Origin: JAFKFJ01 sp963786445
GTDB lineage: Bacteria > Pseudomonadota > Alphaproteobacteria > Acetobacterales > Acetobacteraceae
DNA: 64,000 bases
Direction: 5' to 3'
NCBI GenBank assembly: GCA_963786445.1
Contig: CAWAZU010000039.1
Coordinates: 62,001 to 126,000 of the forward strand
Shown here: positions 52,691 through 62,722 of the stretch, piece after piece
Layout of the letters: each line of letters begins with the position of its first letter
How positions within the stretch are numbered: position 1 is the stretch's first letter
Notes under the pieces: model-generated
Seen by the model: only the letters and a program-made list of their open reading frames with translations
Database searches by the model: none
Told to the model about the DNA's origin: nothing
Program-made: the position numbers and the translations under genes

Positions 52691-53938
52691 TCAGGTGCGC
52701 AGCAACGGTGCGACCGTGTCGAGCAGGCTGCCGCCGGCGAATGCGACCCCGCGGACGCCGCAGGCCGCCGCGGCTTCGAGGTCGCTCGGCTGGTCGCCGA
52801 TCAGCACGCAGCCGGCCGGGTCGAGCTGCCAGGCGCGCAGCAGGTCCAGCAGCATCCCCGGCGCCGGCTTGCGCCAGTCGCAGACCCGCCGATACGCGGG
52901 CAGCGCGGCGTCCGGGTGGTGCGGGCAGTAGCGGATGTCGTCGATCGTGCCGCCTTCGCGCCGCACCTCGTCGGCCATCCAGGCGTGCAGGGCCGCGACC
53001 GCCGCCTCGTCGTAGTGGCCGCGCGCCACGCCCGACTGGTTCGTCACCACGAACACATGCCAGCCGGCATCGCTGGCGGCACGAACCGCCTCGCGCGCGC
53101 CGTCGATCCAGTGGAAGCGCTCGCGCGTGCCGACATAGCCGAGGTCGCGGTTGACCACGCCGTCGCGATCCAGGAACAGCGCCCGCCGCCGCAGCCGCGC
53201 CGGCAATTCCGCCTGCGCGCGCGCGAGGTCGGCGGGGATGCCGATATCGACGAACCAGCCGGGCAGGGCCGTGGCGCGCAGCGCGCCGCGTGCCGCCAGG
53301 CGCGGCAGCACGTCGCGTTCCAGCGATCCGGAAGCGGGCAGCGCGTCCACGATCCGCCGGTCGAGCGCATAGATGCCGGCACTGATCCGCCCCTTCCCGC
53401 CGCTGCCCTCCGGCCGCTCGGAAAATCCGCTGACCCGGTCGCCGGCCATCGCCACGACGCCGAAGCGGTGCGTGTCGGCCACCTCGGCGAGCGCGATCCG
53501 TCCGACGACCCCTGCCGGGTCATCCTGCGCCGCCGCGGCGAGCAGCGCGGCCAGGTTGGCGTCGAGCAGCGAGTCGCCGTTGACGAGAAGAAAACGCTCG
53601 GCCAGCCGGTCGCGCGCGTGCCACAGCGCCCCGGCGGTGCCTGCCGGCGCCGGCTCCGTGCTGATCGCGATGTCGAGCTTGCGCGGCAGTTGCGCCGCGA
53701 TCGCCGCGACGCTCTCCTCCACCCGCGCCGCGAGATGGCCGGTCAGCAGCAGCGCCTGTTCGACCCCGAAGCGGCTGAGTTCGCGCAGCAGCCAGGCGAG
53801 GAACGGCCGGTCGCCGCAGGGCAGCAGCGGTTTCGGCGTGGCGGCGGCGAGGTCGCCGAGCCGCGTCGCCAGCCCGCCGGCCAGGATCGCGCATTGCCGC
53901 AGCGTCGCGCGGCCCGCCGTCAAGCCATCCGGTGACAC
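52691..53938 (-). CDS. Nucleotidyltransferase / HAD-IIIA phosphatase fusion (HddC-GmhB type)
   Basis: 415 residues. The N-terminal half is a sugar-nucleotidyltransferase: AILAGGLATRLGDL (17-30), TPKPLLP and LVNGDSL (~118-124). From ~250 there is a HAD-IIIA phosphatase: LFLDRDGVVNRD (catalytic Asp pair), VVTNQSGVARGHY and a Zn-loop-like CPHHPDAALPAYRRVCDWRKP. This pairs heptose-bisphosphate 7-phosphatase with a guanylyl- or adenylyltransferase in one chain; HddA in this window favours GDP-heptose. GTG 53938 is the best start near the family N-terminus. Confidence 0.85.
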   Translation of the reverse strand: MSPDGLTAGRATLRQCAILAGGLATRLGDLAAATPKPLLPCGDRPFLAWLLRELSRFGVEQALLLTGHLAARVEESVAAIAAQLPRKLDIAISTEPAPAGTAGALWHARDRLAERFLLVNGDSLLDANLAALLAAAAQDDPAGVVGRIALAEVADTHRFGVVAMAGDRVSGFSERPEGSGGKGRISAGIYALDRRIVDALPASGSLERDVLPRLAARGALRATALPGWFVDIGIPADLARAQAELPARLRRRALFLDRDGVVNRDLGYVGTRERFHWIDGAREAVRAASDAGWHVFVVTNQSGVARGHYDEAAVAALHAWMADEVRREGGTIDDIRYCPHHPDAALPAYRRVCDWRKPAPGMLLDLLRAWQLDPAGCVLIGDQPSDLEAAAACGVRGVAFAGGSLLDTVAPLLRT

Positions 53939-53985
53939 GTCAGCCCGTCCCGTGCATCCGCTCGCCGCCGCACCATCTTGCGGCG

Positions 53986-55179
53986 ATGCAGGATGCGCAA
54001 GTGATTCGCGCCGAGGCATCGCCGGGCCTGTCGCGGCCGGTGACGGCGGCGATGGCGGTGGCCGCCGGGTTCGCCGCTGCCAATATCTGGTACAACCAGC
54101 CGATGCTCGGGCTGATCGCGCGCGACCTGCACGCCAGCCCCGGCCAGGTGGCGATGATCCCGACGGCGACCCAGGCCGGCTACGCTGCCGGCATGCTGCT
54201 GCTGCTGCCGCTCGGCGACCGCATGGACCGGCGGACGCTGATCCTGCGCCAACTCGGCGGGCTGACGGCGGCACTGCTGGCGGGGGCGTTCGCGCCGGGG
54301 GCGACGGCCCTGATCCTCGCCTCGGTCGCGATCGGCGCCGGCGCCTGCATCGCCCAGCAGATCGTTCCCTTCGCCGCCGAACTGGCTGCCCCTGCGGCGC
54401 GCGGGCGGGCGGTGGGCACGGTGATGACCGGCCTGCTCACCGGCATCCTGCTCGGTCGCGTGCTGTCCGGCACGGTCGCCGAGCATTTCGGCTGGCGGGC
54501 GATGTTCGTCCTCGCCGCGGTGCTGGCGGTGCTGGTCGGCGTGCTGCTCGCCACCGTGCTGCCGCGCAGCCGGCCCTCGGTCAGCACCACCTATGCCGGG
54601 TTGCTGTGGTCGCTGGTGACGCTGGCGCAGCGGCATGCGGCGCTGCGGCGGGCGGCGCTGGTGCAGGCGGGATTGTTCGCCAGCTTCAGCGCCTTCTGGT
54701 CGATCCTGGCGCTGCGGCTGCAAGCGCCGCCGCTGTCGCTCGGCAGCGGTGTCGCCGGGCTGTTCGGCGTGCTCGGCGTGGGCGGCATCCTCGCCGCATC
54801 GGTGGCGGGACGGCTGGCCGACCGCTACGGGCCGCGCGTCGTGGTCGGCGGCGGCATCCTGATCACCGCCGCGTCGTGGCTGGTGTTCGTCTTCCTGCCG
54901 GGGCTGGCGGGGCTGATCGTCGGGCTGCTGGTGCTCGACCTCGGCGTGCAGGCGGCGCAGATCGGCAACCAGAGCGTGATCTACGCGCTGGCGCCGGACG
55001 CGCGCGGGCGCGTGAACACGATCTTCATGACGATCATGTTCGTCGGCGGCGCGCTCGGCTCCGGCACCGCCGGCGCGGCATGGCTGCTCGCCGGCTGGCC
55101 GGCGGTGTGCGCGGTCGGGCTGGCGTTCCCGCTGGCCTCGCTGTTCGTGCATGCGGGCGGACGGCGCCGCGCCGTCTGA
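53986..55179 (+). CDS. MFS transporter
   Basis: 397 residues with 12 hydrophobic segments. Loop 2-3 motif GDRMDRRTLILRQ (about 78-90) and the repeat GRLADRYGPRVVV between helices 8 and 9 are typical of the major facilitator superfamily. The N-terminus ANIWYNQPMLGLIARDL is seen in DHA-type efflux proteins. ATG 53986 is chosen near the first helix. Substrate unknown. Confidence 0.88.
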   Translation: MQDAQVIRAEASPGLSRPVTAAMAVAAGFAAANIWYNQPMLGLIARDLHASPGQVAMIPTATQAGYAAGMLLLLPLGDRMDRRTLILRQLGGLTAALLAGAFAPGATALILASVAIGAGACIAQQIVPFAAELAAPAARGRAVGTVMTGLLTGILLGRVLSGTVAEHFGWRAMFVLAAVLAVLVGVLLATVLPRSRPSVSTTYAGLLWSLVTLAQRHAALRRAALVQAGLFASFSAFWSILALRLQAPPLSLGSGVAGLFGVLGVGGILAASVAGRLADRYGPRVVVGGGILITAASWLVFVFLPGLAGLIVGLLVLDLGVQAAQIGNQSVIYALAPDARGRVNTIFMTIMFVGGALGSGTAGAAWLLAGWPAVCAVGLAFPLASLFVHAGGRRRAV

Positions 55180-55186
55180 TTCGCGA

Positions 55187-55982
55187 TCAGCGCAACTCGG
55201 GATAGCCGCGCCGTGCCGCTTCGGCCGCCAGCGCCCGCAGCCCGTCATACGCGCCGTCCGGCAGCACGGCGATGCCGGCGAAAGCAAGCGCCGCTTCCGG
55301 CTGGTCCAGCGCCTCCCGCAGCGCCGCCAGTTCCTCGGCGGGCGCGTCGGCGCGGGTGATGAAGGGCAGGGACGGGGCGGGCGCGGTCTCTGCCAGCACG
55401 CGCAGCCCCGCGACCGTTCTTGGCGCGTGGCGGCGCAGCAGGCCGAAGGTGACGCAATCCACGCTCGCCGCATCCGCCCGGCCCTGCGCGACCGCGGCCA
55501 GGCTGGCGCGGTGCGAGCCGGTGACGAGGATCGCGCCGAAAAACCGCCCGTCCCGCGCCAGCGGTGCGAACAGCGCGCGGGCCAGGTTCATGCCGCTGTT
55601 GCTGTCCCAGCCGTTCAGCGCGAACCGCCGCCCGCGCAGCGCCGCCGGCTTCGCCCGCGCCGTCGTCGGCGCGCACGACGATGAAGGCGCGGTGCATCGC
55701 CCCTTCGCAGCCCGCCAGCACGTAGCGCGGCGTCGCCACCACCGTCACAAGCCCGGCCAGCCGCGTCGTCAGCGGCCAGCCGCAGGTCTGCGCCAGCAGC
55801 AGCCGCCGATCCGTCCAGACCTCCTCCGGCGCGCGGTCGCGCGTCAGATGCTCGGGCACTCCCGCGACGCCCCGCGCCCGCAGCCGCGCCGCCACGTGCG
55901 CCCAAAACGCATCGTTGGCCGCGGCCAGTTCGGGCGCGTCGTACATGCCGAGGCTGGCGGGCCGCGGCTCATCCCCCGGCAT
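55187..55982 (-). CDS. PhnD-like phosphate/phosphonate substrate-binding protein, one apparent frameshift
   Basis: Periplasmic-binding-protein fold of the PhnD type, ~264 residues and without a clear signal peptide. Seen: ASLGMYDAPELAAANDAFWA, LLLAQTCGWPLTTRL, then in the next frame MNLARALFAPLA, ILVTGSHRASLAAVAQGRAD and AASVDCVTFGLLRRH. The frames join near 55660 (GG where one G is expected). It overlaps the end of the molybdopterin hydroxylase gene by 14 bases. No ABC permease or ATPase gene is nearby, so a role as a stand-alone sensor or accessory is as likely as transport. Confidence 0.78.
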
Positions 55983-58272
55983 CGCGGATCGCCTGCCAGA
56001 CGCGCTGCGGTGTGGCCGGCATGTCGATGTGCCGCACGCCGAGGCGCGCCAGCGCGTCGCCCAGCGCGTTCATCACCGCCGGCAGGCTGCCCGCGCACCC
56101 CGCCTCGCCGCAGCCCTTCACGCCGAGCGGATTGGTCAGCGCCGGCGAGGGGTGGCTCAGCACGGTGAACGCCGGCACGGCATCGGCGCGCGGCAGCGCG
56201 TAGTCCATGAACGAGCCGGTCAGCAACTGCCCCTCCGCGTCGTAGCGCACCGCCTCGCCGAGCGCCTGGCCGATGCCCTGCGCCACCCCGCCATGCGCCT
56301 GGCCGGCGACCAGCAGCGGGTTCACCTCGACACCGAAATCGTTGACCATCGTGTAGCGCACCACCGCGACCGCGCCGGTCGCCGGGTCCACCTCCACCTC
56401 GGCGATGTGGCAGCCGTTGGGGAAGGCGCTCGGCACGCCCTGGTTCACCAGGCTGGCATCCAAAACCCCCGGCGCCTGCGCCGCCAGTTCCATGATGCCG
56501 ATGCGCCGGTCGGTGCCGGCAATAATGAAACTGCCTTGCGTAAATACCAGGTCCGCCTCCGCCGCCTCCAGCGCCTCGGCGGCGGCGCGGCGGCCGTTCT
56601 CGATCACGCGCTCGGCGGCGGCGAGGATGGCGGCGCCGCTCTGCATGATGCTGCGCGACCCGCCGGTGCCGCCGCCGGCCAGCAACTGGTCGGAATCGCC
56701 CTGCAGCAGCCGCACGCGCGCGAACGGCACGCCGAGCTTCGCCGCCAGCACCTGCGCGAACGGCGCCGCGTGGCCCTGGCCGTAATCGAGCGTGCCGGTG
56801 ACGATCGTGACCGTCCCGTCCGGCTCGAAGCGGATGCCGCCCATCTCCGGCGAGGCCGGCGCGGTCACCTCCAGATACTGCCCGATGCCGCGCCCGCGCA
56901 CCCGCCCGCGCGCTGCACTCTCGCCTGCACGCGCCGCGAACCCGTGCCAGTCGGCGGCGGCCAGCGCGCGATCCAGCAATGCGGGGAAATCGCCGCTGTC
57001 GTAGCTCATGCCGGACGGCGCGGCGTACGGCAGCATGTCCGGGCGGATGTGGTTGCGCCGGCGCAGCGCAATCGGGTCGATGCCCGTCTCCCGCGCGGCG
57101 GCATCGACCAGCCGCTCCATGTAGTAATTGCCCTCCGGCCGCCCGGCGCCGCGATACGCGCCGACCGGCGTGGTGTTGCAGAACAGGCAGCGCGTGGAGA
57201 CTTCGACCAGCGGCGTGCGATAGACACCGACGACGTTCTTCACCACGTTCATCGTCGGCGGCAGCGTCGTGGCGTTGCTCAGCACGCCGCCGACATCGGC
57301 GAATCCGGTGATGCGCACGGCGAGGAAATTGCCGTCCGCATCGAGCGCCAGCTCCGCCGTCACGTCGGTCGCGCGGCCGTGGCTGTCGGACAGAAAACTG
57401 TCGCTGCGCTCGTCGGTCCATTTCACCGGCCGCCCGAGCAGTTTCGCCGCGTGCAGCACGCAGACATATTCGGGATAGGCGCTGTATTTCATGCCGAACG
57501 AGCCGCCGACATGGCCGGTCAGCACGCGCACCTTCGCCGCCGCGACGCCGAGCACCGCGGCGATCTGCGTGCGCATGCCGAACACGCCCTGCGAGCCGAC
57601 GCGCAGCACGTAGCGGCCGTCCTCGGCGTCGTATTCGCCGAGCGCCGCGCGCGGCTCCATCGGCGCCACGACGATGCGGCTGTTGGTCAGGTCGAGTCGC
57701 GTGACATGCGCGGCGCGCGCGAACGCGGCGGCGACCGCCTCGGCATCGCCGTAATGCCAGTCCAGCAGCAGATTGCCCGGCACCTCGTCATGGATCAGCG
57801 GCGCGCCCGGCGCCGCGGCGGCGCGGGCGGAGGTGACGGCGGGCAGCGCGTCGATCTCGGGCAGCACGACCTCGGCGGCGTCTTTTGCCTGTTCGCGCGT
57901 CTCGGCGACGACGACGGCGATCGGCTCGCCGACATAGCGCACTTTGTCCGACGCCAGCGCCATGCGCGCCGGCTTGCGCGGCGGGCTGCCGTCGCGGTTC
58001 TGGCCGAACACGTTGGCCGGCATGGTCTGCAATCCGCCGGCGACCAGATCTTCGGCGGTCAGCACGGCGAGCACGCCGGGCATGGCGCGTGCCGCCTCGG
58101 TCGCGACGGCGCGCAGGAGGCCGTGGGCGATGCGGCTGCGCACGACCACGGCGTGCGCCTGGCCGGGCAGGTTCAGGTCGTCGGTGTAGCGTCCCTCGCC
58201 GCGCAGCAGCACGGGGTCTTCGGTGCGCGGGACCGGCTGGCCCACGGCGAAACGGTCGGGCAGTACGTCCAT
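55969..58272 (-). CDS. Xanthine dehydrogenase-family molybdopterin-binding large subunit
   Basis: 767 residues, CoxL/CutL-like. Seen: RYTDDLNLPGQAHAVVVRS, the TGHVGGSFGMK segment, PVGAYRGAGRPEGNYYMERL (form II-type active-site loop, not the AYRCSFR of form I CO dehydrogenase), and GVKGCGEAGCAGSLPAVMNA, which holds the catalytic Glu. ATG 58272 gives the family start. No FAD (medium) or 2Fe-2S (small) subunit gene is adjacent, so it must pair with subunits from elsewhere or act differently. It probably hydroxylates an aldehyde or N-heterocycle. Confidence 0.88.
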   Translation of the reverse strand: MDVLPDRFAVGQPVPRTEDPVLLRGEGRYTDDLNLPGQAHAVVVRSRIAHGLLRAVATEAARAMPGVLAVLTAEDLVAGGLQTMPANVFGQNRDGSPPRKPARMALASDKVRYVGEPIAVVVAETREQAKDAAEVVLPEIDALPAVTSARAAAAPGAPLIHDEVPGNLLLDWHYGDAEAVAAAFARAAHVTRLDLTNSRIVVAPMEPRAALGEYDAEDGRYVLRVGSQGVFGMRTQIAAVLGVAAAKVRVLTGHVGGSFGMKYSAYPEYVCVLHAAKLLGRPVKWTDERSDSFLSDSHGRATDVTAELALDADGNFLAVRITGFADVGGVLSNATTLPPTMNVVKNVVGVYRTPLVEVSTRCLFCNTTPVGAYRGAGRPEGNYYMERLVDAAARETGIDPIALRRRNHIRPDMLPYAAPSGMSYDSGDFPALLDRALAAADWHGFAARAGESAARGRVRGRGIGQYLEVTAPASPEMGGIRFEPDGTVTIVTGTLDYGQGHAAPFAQVLAAKLGVPFARVRLLQGDSDQLLAGGGTGGSRSIMQSGAAILAAAERVIENGRRAAAEALEAAEADLVFTQGSFIIAGTDRRIGIMELAAQAPGVLDASLVNQGVPSAFPNGCHIAEVEVDPATGAVAVVRYTMVNDFGVEVNPLLVAGQAHGGVAQGIGQALGEAVRYDAEGQLLTGSFMDYALPRADAVPAFTVLSHPSPALTNPLGVKGCGEAGCAGSLPAVMNALGDALARLGVRHIDMPATPQRVWQAIRDAGG

Positions 58273-58408
58273 GCGGGAGAGCGTCCTGGAATTGCACGCG
58301 GCACATGGGGCCGCAGGGCGGGCTGGGAACCCTTGGGCGGCACGGCGTGGGTTGCATTTCCCCGCCGCCGCCGCACACTGGTCCGTGATCCAGCAGGAGC
58401 GTGCGGCC

Positions 58409-59799
58409 ATGTCTCCGCTCGACGCGATCGTCGGCGGCGCCACCTCCTACCTCGCCGATGCCGTATTGATCGGCGGCGAGGTGGTCGAGCGCGTGCGCAT
58501 CGACATCGGCCGCGACGGCCGCATCGCCGCCCTGCACCGCAACGCCGAGCGCGCCGACGAGCACCTCGCCGGCCTCGTGCTGCCGGGCATCCCCAACCTG
58601 CACAGCCACGCCTTCCAGCGCGCGATGGCGGGGCTGGCCGAGCGCGCCGGGCCGGAAGGGGACAATTTCTGGCGCTGGCGCGAGGTGATGTACCGCTTCC
58701 TCGCCGCGCTGGCGCCCGAGGACGTGCAGGCGATCGCCGCCCAGACCTACGCCGAGGGCCTGCTGCACGGCTACACCGCGGTCGCCGAGTTCCACTACCT
58801 GCACAACGCCCCGGACGGCAGCGCCTATGCCGAGCCGGCGGAACTGTCGCTGCGCATCGCCGCGGCGGCGGAGGCGGCGGGCATCGGGCTCGCGCTGCTG
58901 CCGGTGCTGTACCGCCAGGGCGGTTTCGGCGCGGCGCCGCCGACCGAGGGCCAGCGCCGCTTCGTGCTCGGCTTCGACGCCTATGCGCGGCTCTGCCAGG
59001 ACATGCGCCGGCACGCGCGCATCGGCGTCGCCCCGCACAGTCTGCGCGCCGTCGCGCCCGACGACCTGGCGCGCGCGATCGCGCTGGCGGACGCGCTCGG
59101 CCCGGCGACGCCGCTGCACATCCACGCCGCCGAGCAGCAGCGCGAGGTCGCCGACTGCCTCGCCTGGAGCGGCGCCAGGCCGGTCGCCTGGCTGCTCGAC
59201 CACGCGCCGGTGGATGCGCGCTGGTGCGTCGTGCATGCGACCCATGTCGACGCCTCCGAACGGGCGCGGCTGGCTGCAAGCGGCGCCGTCGCCGGGCTGT
59301 GCCAGACCACGGAGGCCAATCTCGGCGACGGCATTTTTCCGCTCCGCCCCTATCTGGCGGAGGGCGGGCGGTTCGGCGTCGGCACAGACAGCAACGTTTC
59401 GGCAAGTCCGATCGAGGAACTGCGCTGGCTGGAATATGTCCGCCGACTGGAAAGCCGCGCGCGCAACGTCAGCGAGACGCGGCCGGGCGCGTCGGTGGCG
59501 ACCGCGCTGCTGGGCCGTGCGGCGACCGGCGGGGCGCAGGCGCTGGGGCGCCCGGCGGGCGAGATCGCGGTCGGGCGGCTCGCCGATCTGGTGGTGCTGG
59601 ACACCGAGCATCCGTCGCTGGTCGGGCGGCGCGGCGCTGCGGCCTGCTCGATGCGTGGGTGTTCTGCGGCAACGCGACGCCGGTGCGGCACGTGATGGTC
59701 GGCGGCGCCTGGGTGGTGCGCTACGGCGCGCACCTGCGCGGGCGCGAGATCGAGGCGGCGTTCGCGCGCACGATGCGAAGGCTGGCGGAGGCGATGTAG
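58409..59799 (+). CDS. hutF: Formimidoylglutamate deiminase, one apparent frameshift
   Basis: Amidohydrolase of the five-step histidine degradation route; converts N-formimidoyl-glutamate to N-formyl-glutamate and ammonia. Seen: LPGIPNLHSHAFQRAMAG (metal HxH), AEFHYLHN, PLHIHAAEQQREV (metal His) and FGVGTDSNVSASPIEELRWL (metal Asp). The last ~55 residues (LLDAWVFCGNATPVRHVMVG) lie in another frame; one G missing at 59641-59642 explains it. Mended length ~463. AGGAG precedes ATG 58409. No other hut genes are in view. Confidence 0.87.
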
Positions 59800-59806
59800 C
59801 GGCGCG

Positions 59807-60439
59807 CTACCCGAACGTCGCCAGCAGGTCGTCCACCTGCGCCGCGGTCAGCGGCCGCGGCGACTCGCGCCGCAGCAGCAGGAACAGCCGCGCCGCCTCC
59901 TCCAGTTCCTCCGCCGCATACACCGCATCGGTCAGCGACTTTCCCGAGACCACCGGCCCGTGATTGGCCAGCAGCACGGCGCGCGCCTCGCGCGCCGCCG
60001 CGTGGATCGCCGGCTCCATCGCCGGATCGCCGGGACGGTAATACGGCACCACCGGCATCGACCGCCCGACGCGCATGACGAAATACGGCGTCAGCGGCGG
60101 GATCGGATTTTTTTCGTTCACATCCGGCAGGCAGGCAACCGCGGTCGCCATCGTCGAATGCAGATGCACCACCGCCCCGGCCTCCGCGCGCGCGGTGTAG
60201 AATGCGCGGTGCATGAACACTTCCTTCGACGGCTTGTCGCCATCGACAGGCGCGAACGATGCATCCAGCCGCGAAAGCCGCGCCGGATCGAGGCGGCCGA
60301 GCGAGGAATTGGTCGGCGTGATCAGGTATCCGTCCGCCAGCCGCACGCTGATATTGCCGGCGCTGCCGACCGAGAAGCCGCGCGCGAACAGGCTCGCCGC
60401 CAGTTCGACCAGCAGGCGCCGTGTCTCGGCCTCGGTCAT
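59807..60439 (-). CDS. otnC: 3-oxo-tetronate 4-phosphate decarboxylase (class II aldolase family)
   Basis: 210 residues. Class II aldolase/adducin fold: SVGSAGNISVRLADGYLITP, SKEVFMHRAFYTARAE, VVHLHSTMATAVACL (metal His pair) and LLANHGPVVSGKSL (third metal His). It pairs with OtnK: tetronate catabolism phosphorylates 3-oxo-tetronate and then decarboxylates it. The ATG overlaps the otnK stop (ATGA). Confidence 0.88.
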   Translation of the reverse strand: MTEAETRRLLVELAASLFARGFSVGSAGNISVRLADGYLITPTNSSLGRLDPARLSRLDASFAPVDGDKPSKEVFMHRAFYTARAEAGAVVHLHSTMATAVACLPDVNEKNPIPPLTPYFVMRVGRSMPVVPYYRPGDPAMEPAIHAAAREARAVLLANHGPVVSGKSLTDAVYAAEELEEAARLFLLLRRESPRPLTAAQVDDLLATFG

Positions 60440-61713
60440 CGCGTGCCCTCCAGCATGGCAAACGATTTGAGGAAAAAATCGGTGGCGCCGAAATTGCCGC
60501 TCTTCAACGCCAGCAGCAGCGGCGGACCGCTGCCCTCGGCAAAGGTCCAGGGCACGCCTGGGTCGATCTCGGTGCCGATGCGCAGGCTGCGCACGCCGAG
60601 CCGCGTCACCACCGCGCCCGCCGTCTCGCCGCCCGCGACCACGAGCCGCCGCACGCCGCCGGCCACCATCGCCTCGGCGATGTCGGCGAGCGCGTGCTCC
60701 ACCAGCGTGCCGGCCTGCTCGCGGCCGAGACGCTGCTGCAACGCCGCCACTTTGTCCGGCGGCGCCGAGGCGGCGACCAGCACCGGCGTCGCACCCAGCT
60801 TGCCGTCGAGCCATGCGCGCGCCTGCGCCGCCAGTGCCGCCGCGTCCGGCGTTGCCAAAGGGTCCAGTTCCAGCACCGGGATTTGTCCGCGCGCCGCCGC
60901 GATCTGCGCCAGCGTCGCGCGCGAGCACGAACCGGCGAGCGCCGCCGCGTGGCCGGAAACCTCCGGCAGCGCGCCGGGATCGGCGAGCGGCGGCAGCAGG
61001 CCCGATGCGCGAAAATTCTCCGGCAGCCCGATCGCCACCCCCGATCCGCCGGTGACCAGCGCGTGCGACGCCGCCGCCGCGCCGATCGCGCGCAGATGCG
61101 CATCGGTGACGGCATCGACGATGGCGTAGCGCCGGCCTTGCTCCTTCAGCGAAGTCATGGCGCGGCGGATCGCCACCGCGCCCTGTTCCACGGTCTCGAA
61201 CGGCACCAGCCCGACGGTGCCCTCGCTCTGCCGCGACAGCACGCGCACGAGATTCGCATCCTTCATCGGCGTCAGCGGATGGTTCTCCATGCCGCTCTCG
61301 TTCAGCAGCGCGCTGCCGACGAACAGATGGCCCTGATAGACGGTGCGCCGGTTGGTCGGGAACGCCGGGCACGCCAGCGCAAACCCGCAGCCGAGCGCGG
61401 CGACCAGCGCATCGGCGACCGGGCCGATATTTCCTTCCTCGGTACTGTCGAAGGTCGAGCAGTACTTGAAAAAGAATTTTTCGCACCCGGCGCGCCGCAG
61501 CCATGCCAGCGCCGCGAGGCTGTCGGCGACCGCGCTCGCCGCCGGCGTGGTGCGCGATTTCAGCGCCACCACGATGGCGTCGGCGTCGGGCACCGCGTCA
61601 TCGTCCGCGGGCACGCCGATCAGTTGCACGGTGCGCATGCCGTTCTTGACCAGCGTGGAGGCGAGGTCGGTCGCACCGGTGAAATCGTCGGCGATGCAGC
61701 CCAGCAGTGCCAT
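60436..61713 (-). CDS. otnK: 3-oxo-tetronate kinase (four-carbon acid sugar kinase)
   Basis: 425 residues, DUF1537-type kinase. N-terminal substrate half: LLGCIADDFTGATDLASTLV, FFKYCSTFDSTEEGNIGPV, NRRTVYQGHLFVG. The C-terminal ATP half has VVAGGETAGAVVTRLGV and LKSGNFGATDFFLK. Start 61713 is the normal N-terminus. It sits two bases after the GT4 gene and is coupled to otnC. Confidence 0.92.
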   Translation of the reverse strand: MALLGCIADDFTGATDLASTLVKNGMRTVQLIGVPADDDAVPDADAIVVALKSRTTPAASAVADSLAALAWLRRAGCEKFFFKYCSTFDSTEEGNIGPVADALVAALGCGFALACPAFPTNRRTVYQGHLFVGSALLNESGMENHPLTPMKDANLVRVLSRQSEGTVGLVPFETVEQGAVAIRRAMTSLKEQGRRYAIVDAVTDAHLRAIGAAAASHALVTGGSGVAIGLPENFRASGLLPPLADPGALPEVSGHAAALAGSCSRATLAQIAAARGQIPVLELDPLATPDAAALAAQARAWLDGKLGATPVLVAASAPPDKVAALQQRLGREQAGTLVEHALADIAEAMVAGGVRRLVVAGGETAGAVVTRLGVRSLRIGTEIDPGVPWTFAEGSGPPLLLALKSGNFGATDFFLKSFAMLEGTR

Positions 61714-61715
61714 GT

Positions 61716-62720
61716 TCACCCTCCCTCGACGAGTGCAGCGGCAAAGGCTCGCGCCTGCGCCGTCCAGTCCGGCAACGCGCGCCCGGCCTCCCACGCCGCC
61801 GCGCGCATCTCCTCGCGCAGCGCGCGGTCGAAAATCATCCGCCGCAGCGCACGCGACAGCGCCGCCACGTCGCCGACCGGCGTGACCACGCCGGTTTGCG
61901 GCGTCAGCAGCGCACCGACCGCGCCGCCATCGGTCACCGCCGCCGGCACGCCGCGCTTCAGCGCCTCGGCGACCGCCATGCCATAGCCCTCGAAGCGCGT
62001 CGCCAGCGCAAACAGATCGGCACGCCGCCACAACGCTTCCAGCGTCTCACCGATCACTTCGCCGGCGAAGCGCACGCGCGCTGCGATGCCAAGCTCCGCG
62101 GCCAGCGTGCGCAGCATCGCCGCGTGCGCGGCGTCGCGCGCGCCGCCGGCGATGGTGAGCGTCCAGTCCAGATCAGGCAGTTTCGCCAGCGCCTGCAGCA
62201 GCACGTCGTATCCCTTGCGCGGCGTGATGACGCCGACCGAGAGAATCGCGCAGCCCGGCCCGCCCGAGCCTTCGCTGCGCGGTGCGTCGGAGGTTCCCGG
62301 CACCACCACGGCGATGCGTTCGCGCGGCACGGCGAACTCGGCGACCAGGCGCGCGGCAGTCGCTTCGCTGGTGACGACGATGCGGGCGAGGCGCGCGAAC
62401 AGGCGGCACTCGGCCGCGCGCAGCGCCTCGCGCGCGGCGTCGTCGTGGTCCGGCTCCAGCGCCGTCGGATGGTGGATCAGCCCGACAACACGCCGCGCCG
62501 CGAGTGCGTCGCCGAGTGGAGCGAAGGCGGGCAGGCCGAGTCCGTCGATCACCGGCACGGCGTCCGGCGCCACGCGCTGCCAGGCATCGTGCGCGTCCGT
62601 CAGTTCCAGCACGTCCACGACGTGTCCGGCCGCGCGCAGCCCCGCGACCATGGCGCGGTCATAGAAATGGCCGCCGGAGACGGCGTCGAGCGGCGCGGGG
62701 ATGATGAACGCGACGTGCAT
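61716..62720 (-). CDS. GT4 family glycosyltransferase
   Basis: 334 residues. GT-B fold: FIIPAPLDAVSGGHFYDRAM near the start, ILSVGVITPRKGYDVLLQAL and the donor site FALATRFEGYGMAVAEALKRG. ATG 62720 immediately follows the dehydrogenase stop (2 bases). A glycosyltransferase between a 2-hydroxyacid dehydrogenase and otnKC is unexpected and may be chance grouping. Confidence 0.85.
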   Translation of the reverse strand: MHVAFIIPAPLDAVSGGHFYDRAMVAGLRAAGHVVDVLELTDAHDAWQRVAPDAVPVIDGLGLPAFAPLGDALAARRVVGLIHHPTALEPDHDDAAREALRAAECRLFARLARIVVTSEATAARLVAEFAVPRERIAVVVPGTSDAPRSEGSGGPGCAILSVGVITPRKGYDVLLQALAKLPDLDWTLTIAGGARDAAHAAMLRTLAAELGIAARVRFAGEVIGETLEALWRRADLFALATRFEGYGMAVAEALKRGVPAAVTDGGAVGALLTPQTGVVTPVGDVAALSRALRRMIFDRALREEMRAAAWEAGRALPDWTAQARAFAAALVEGG

Positions 62721-62722
62721 CG

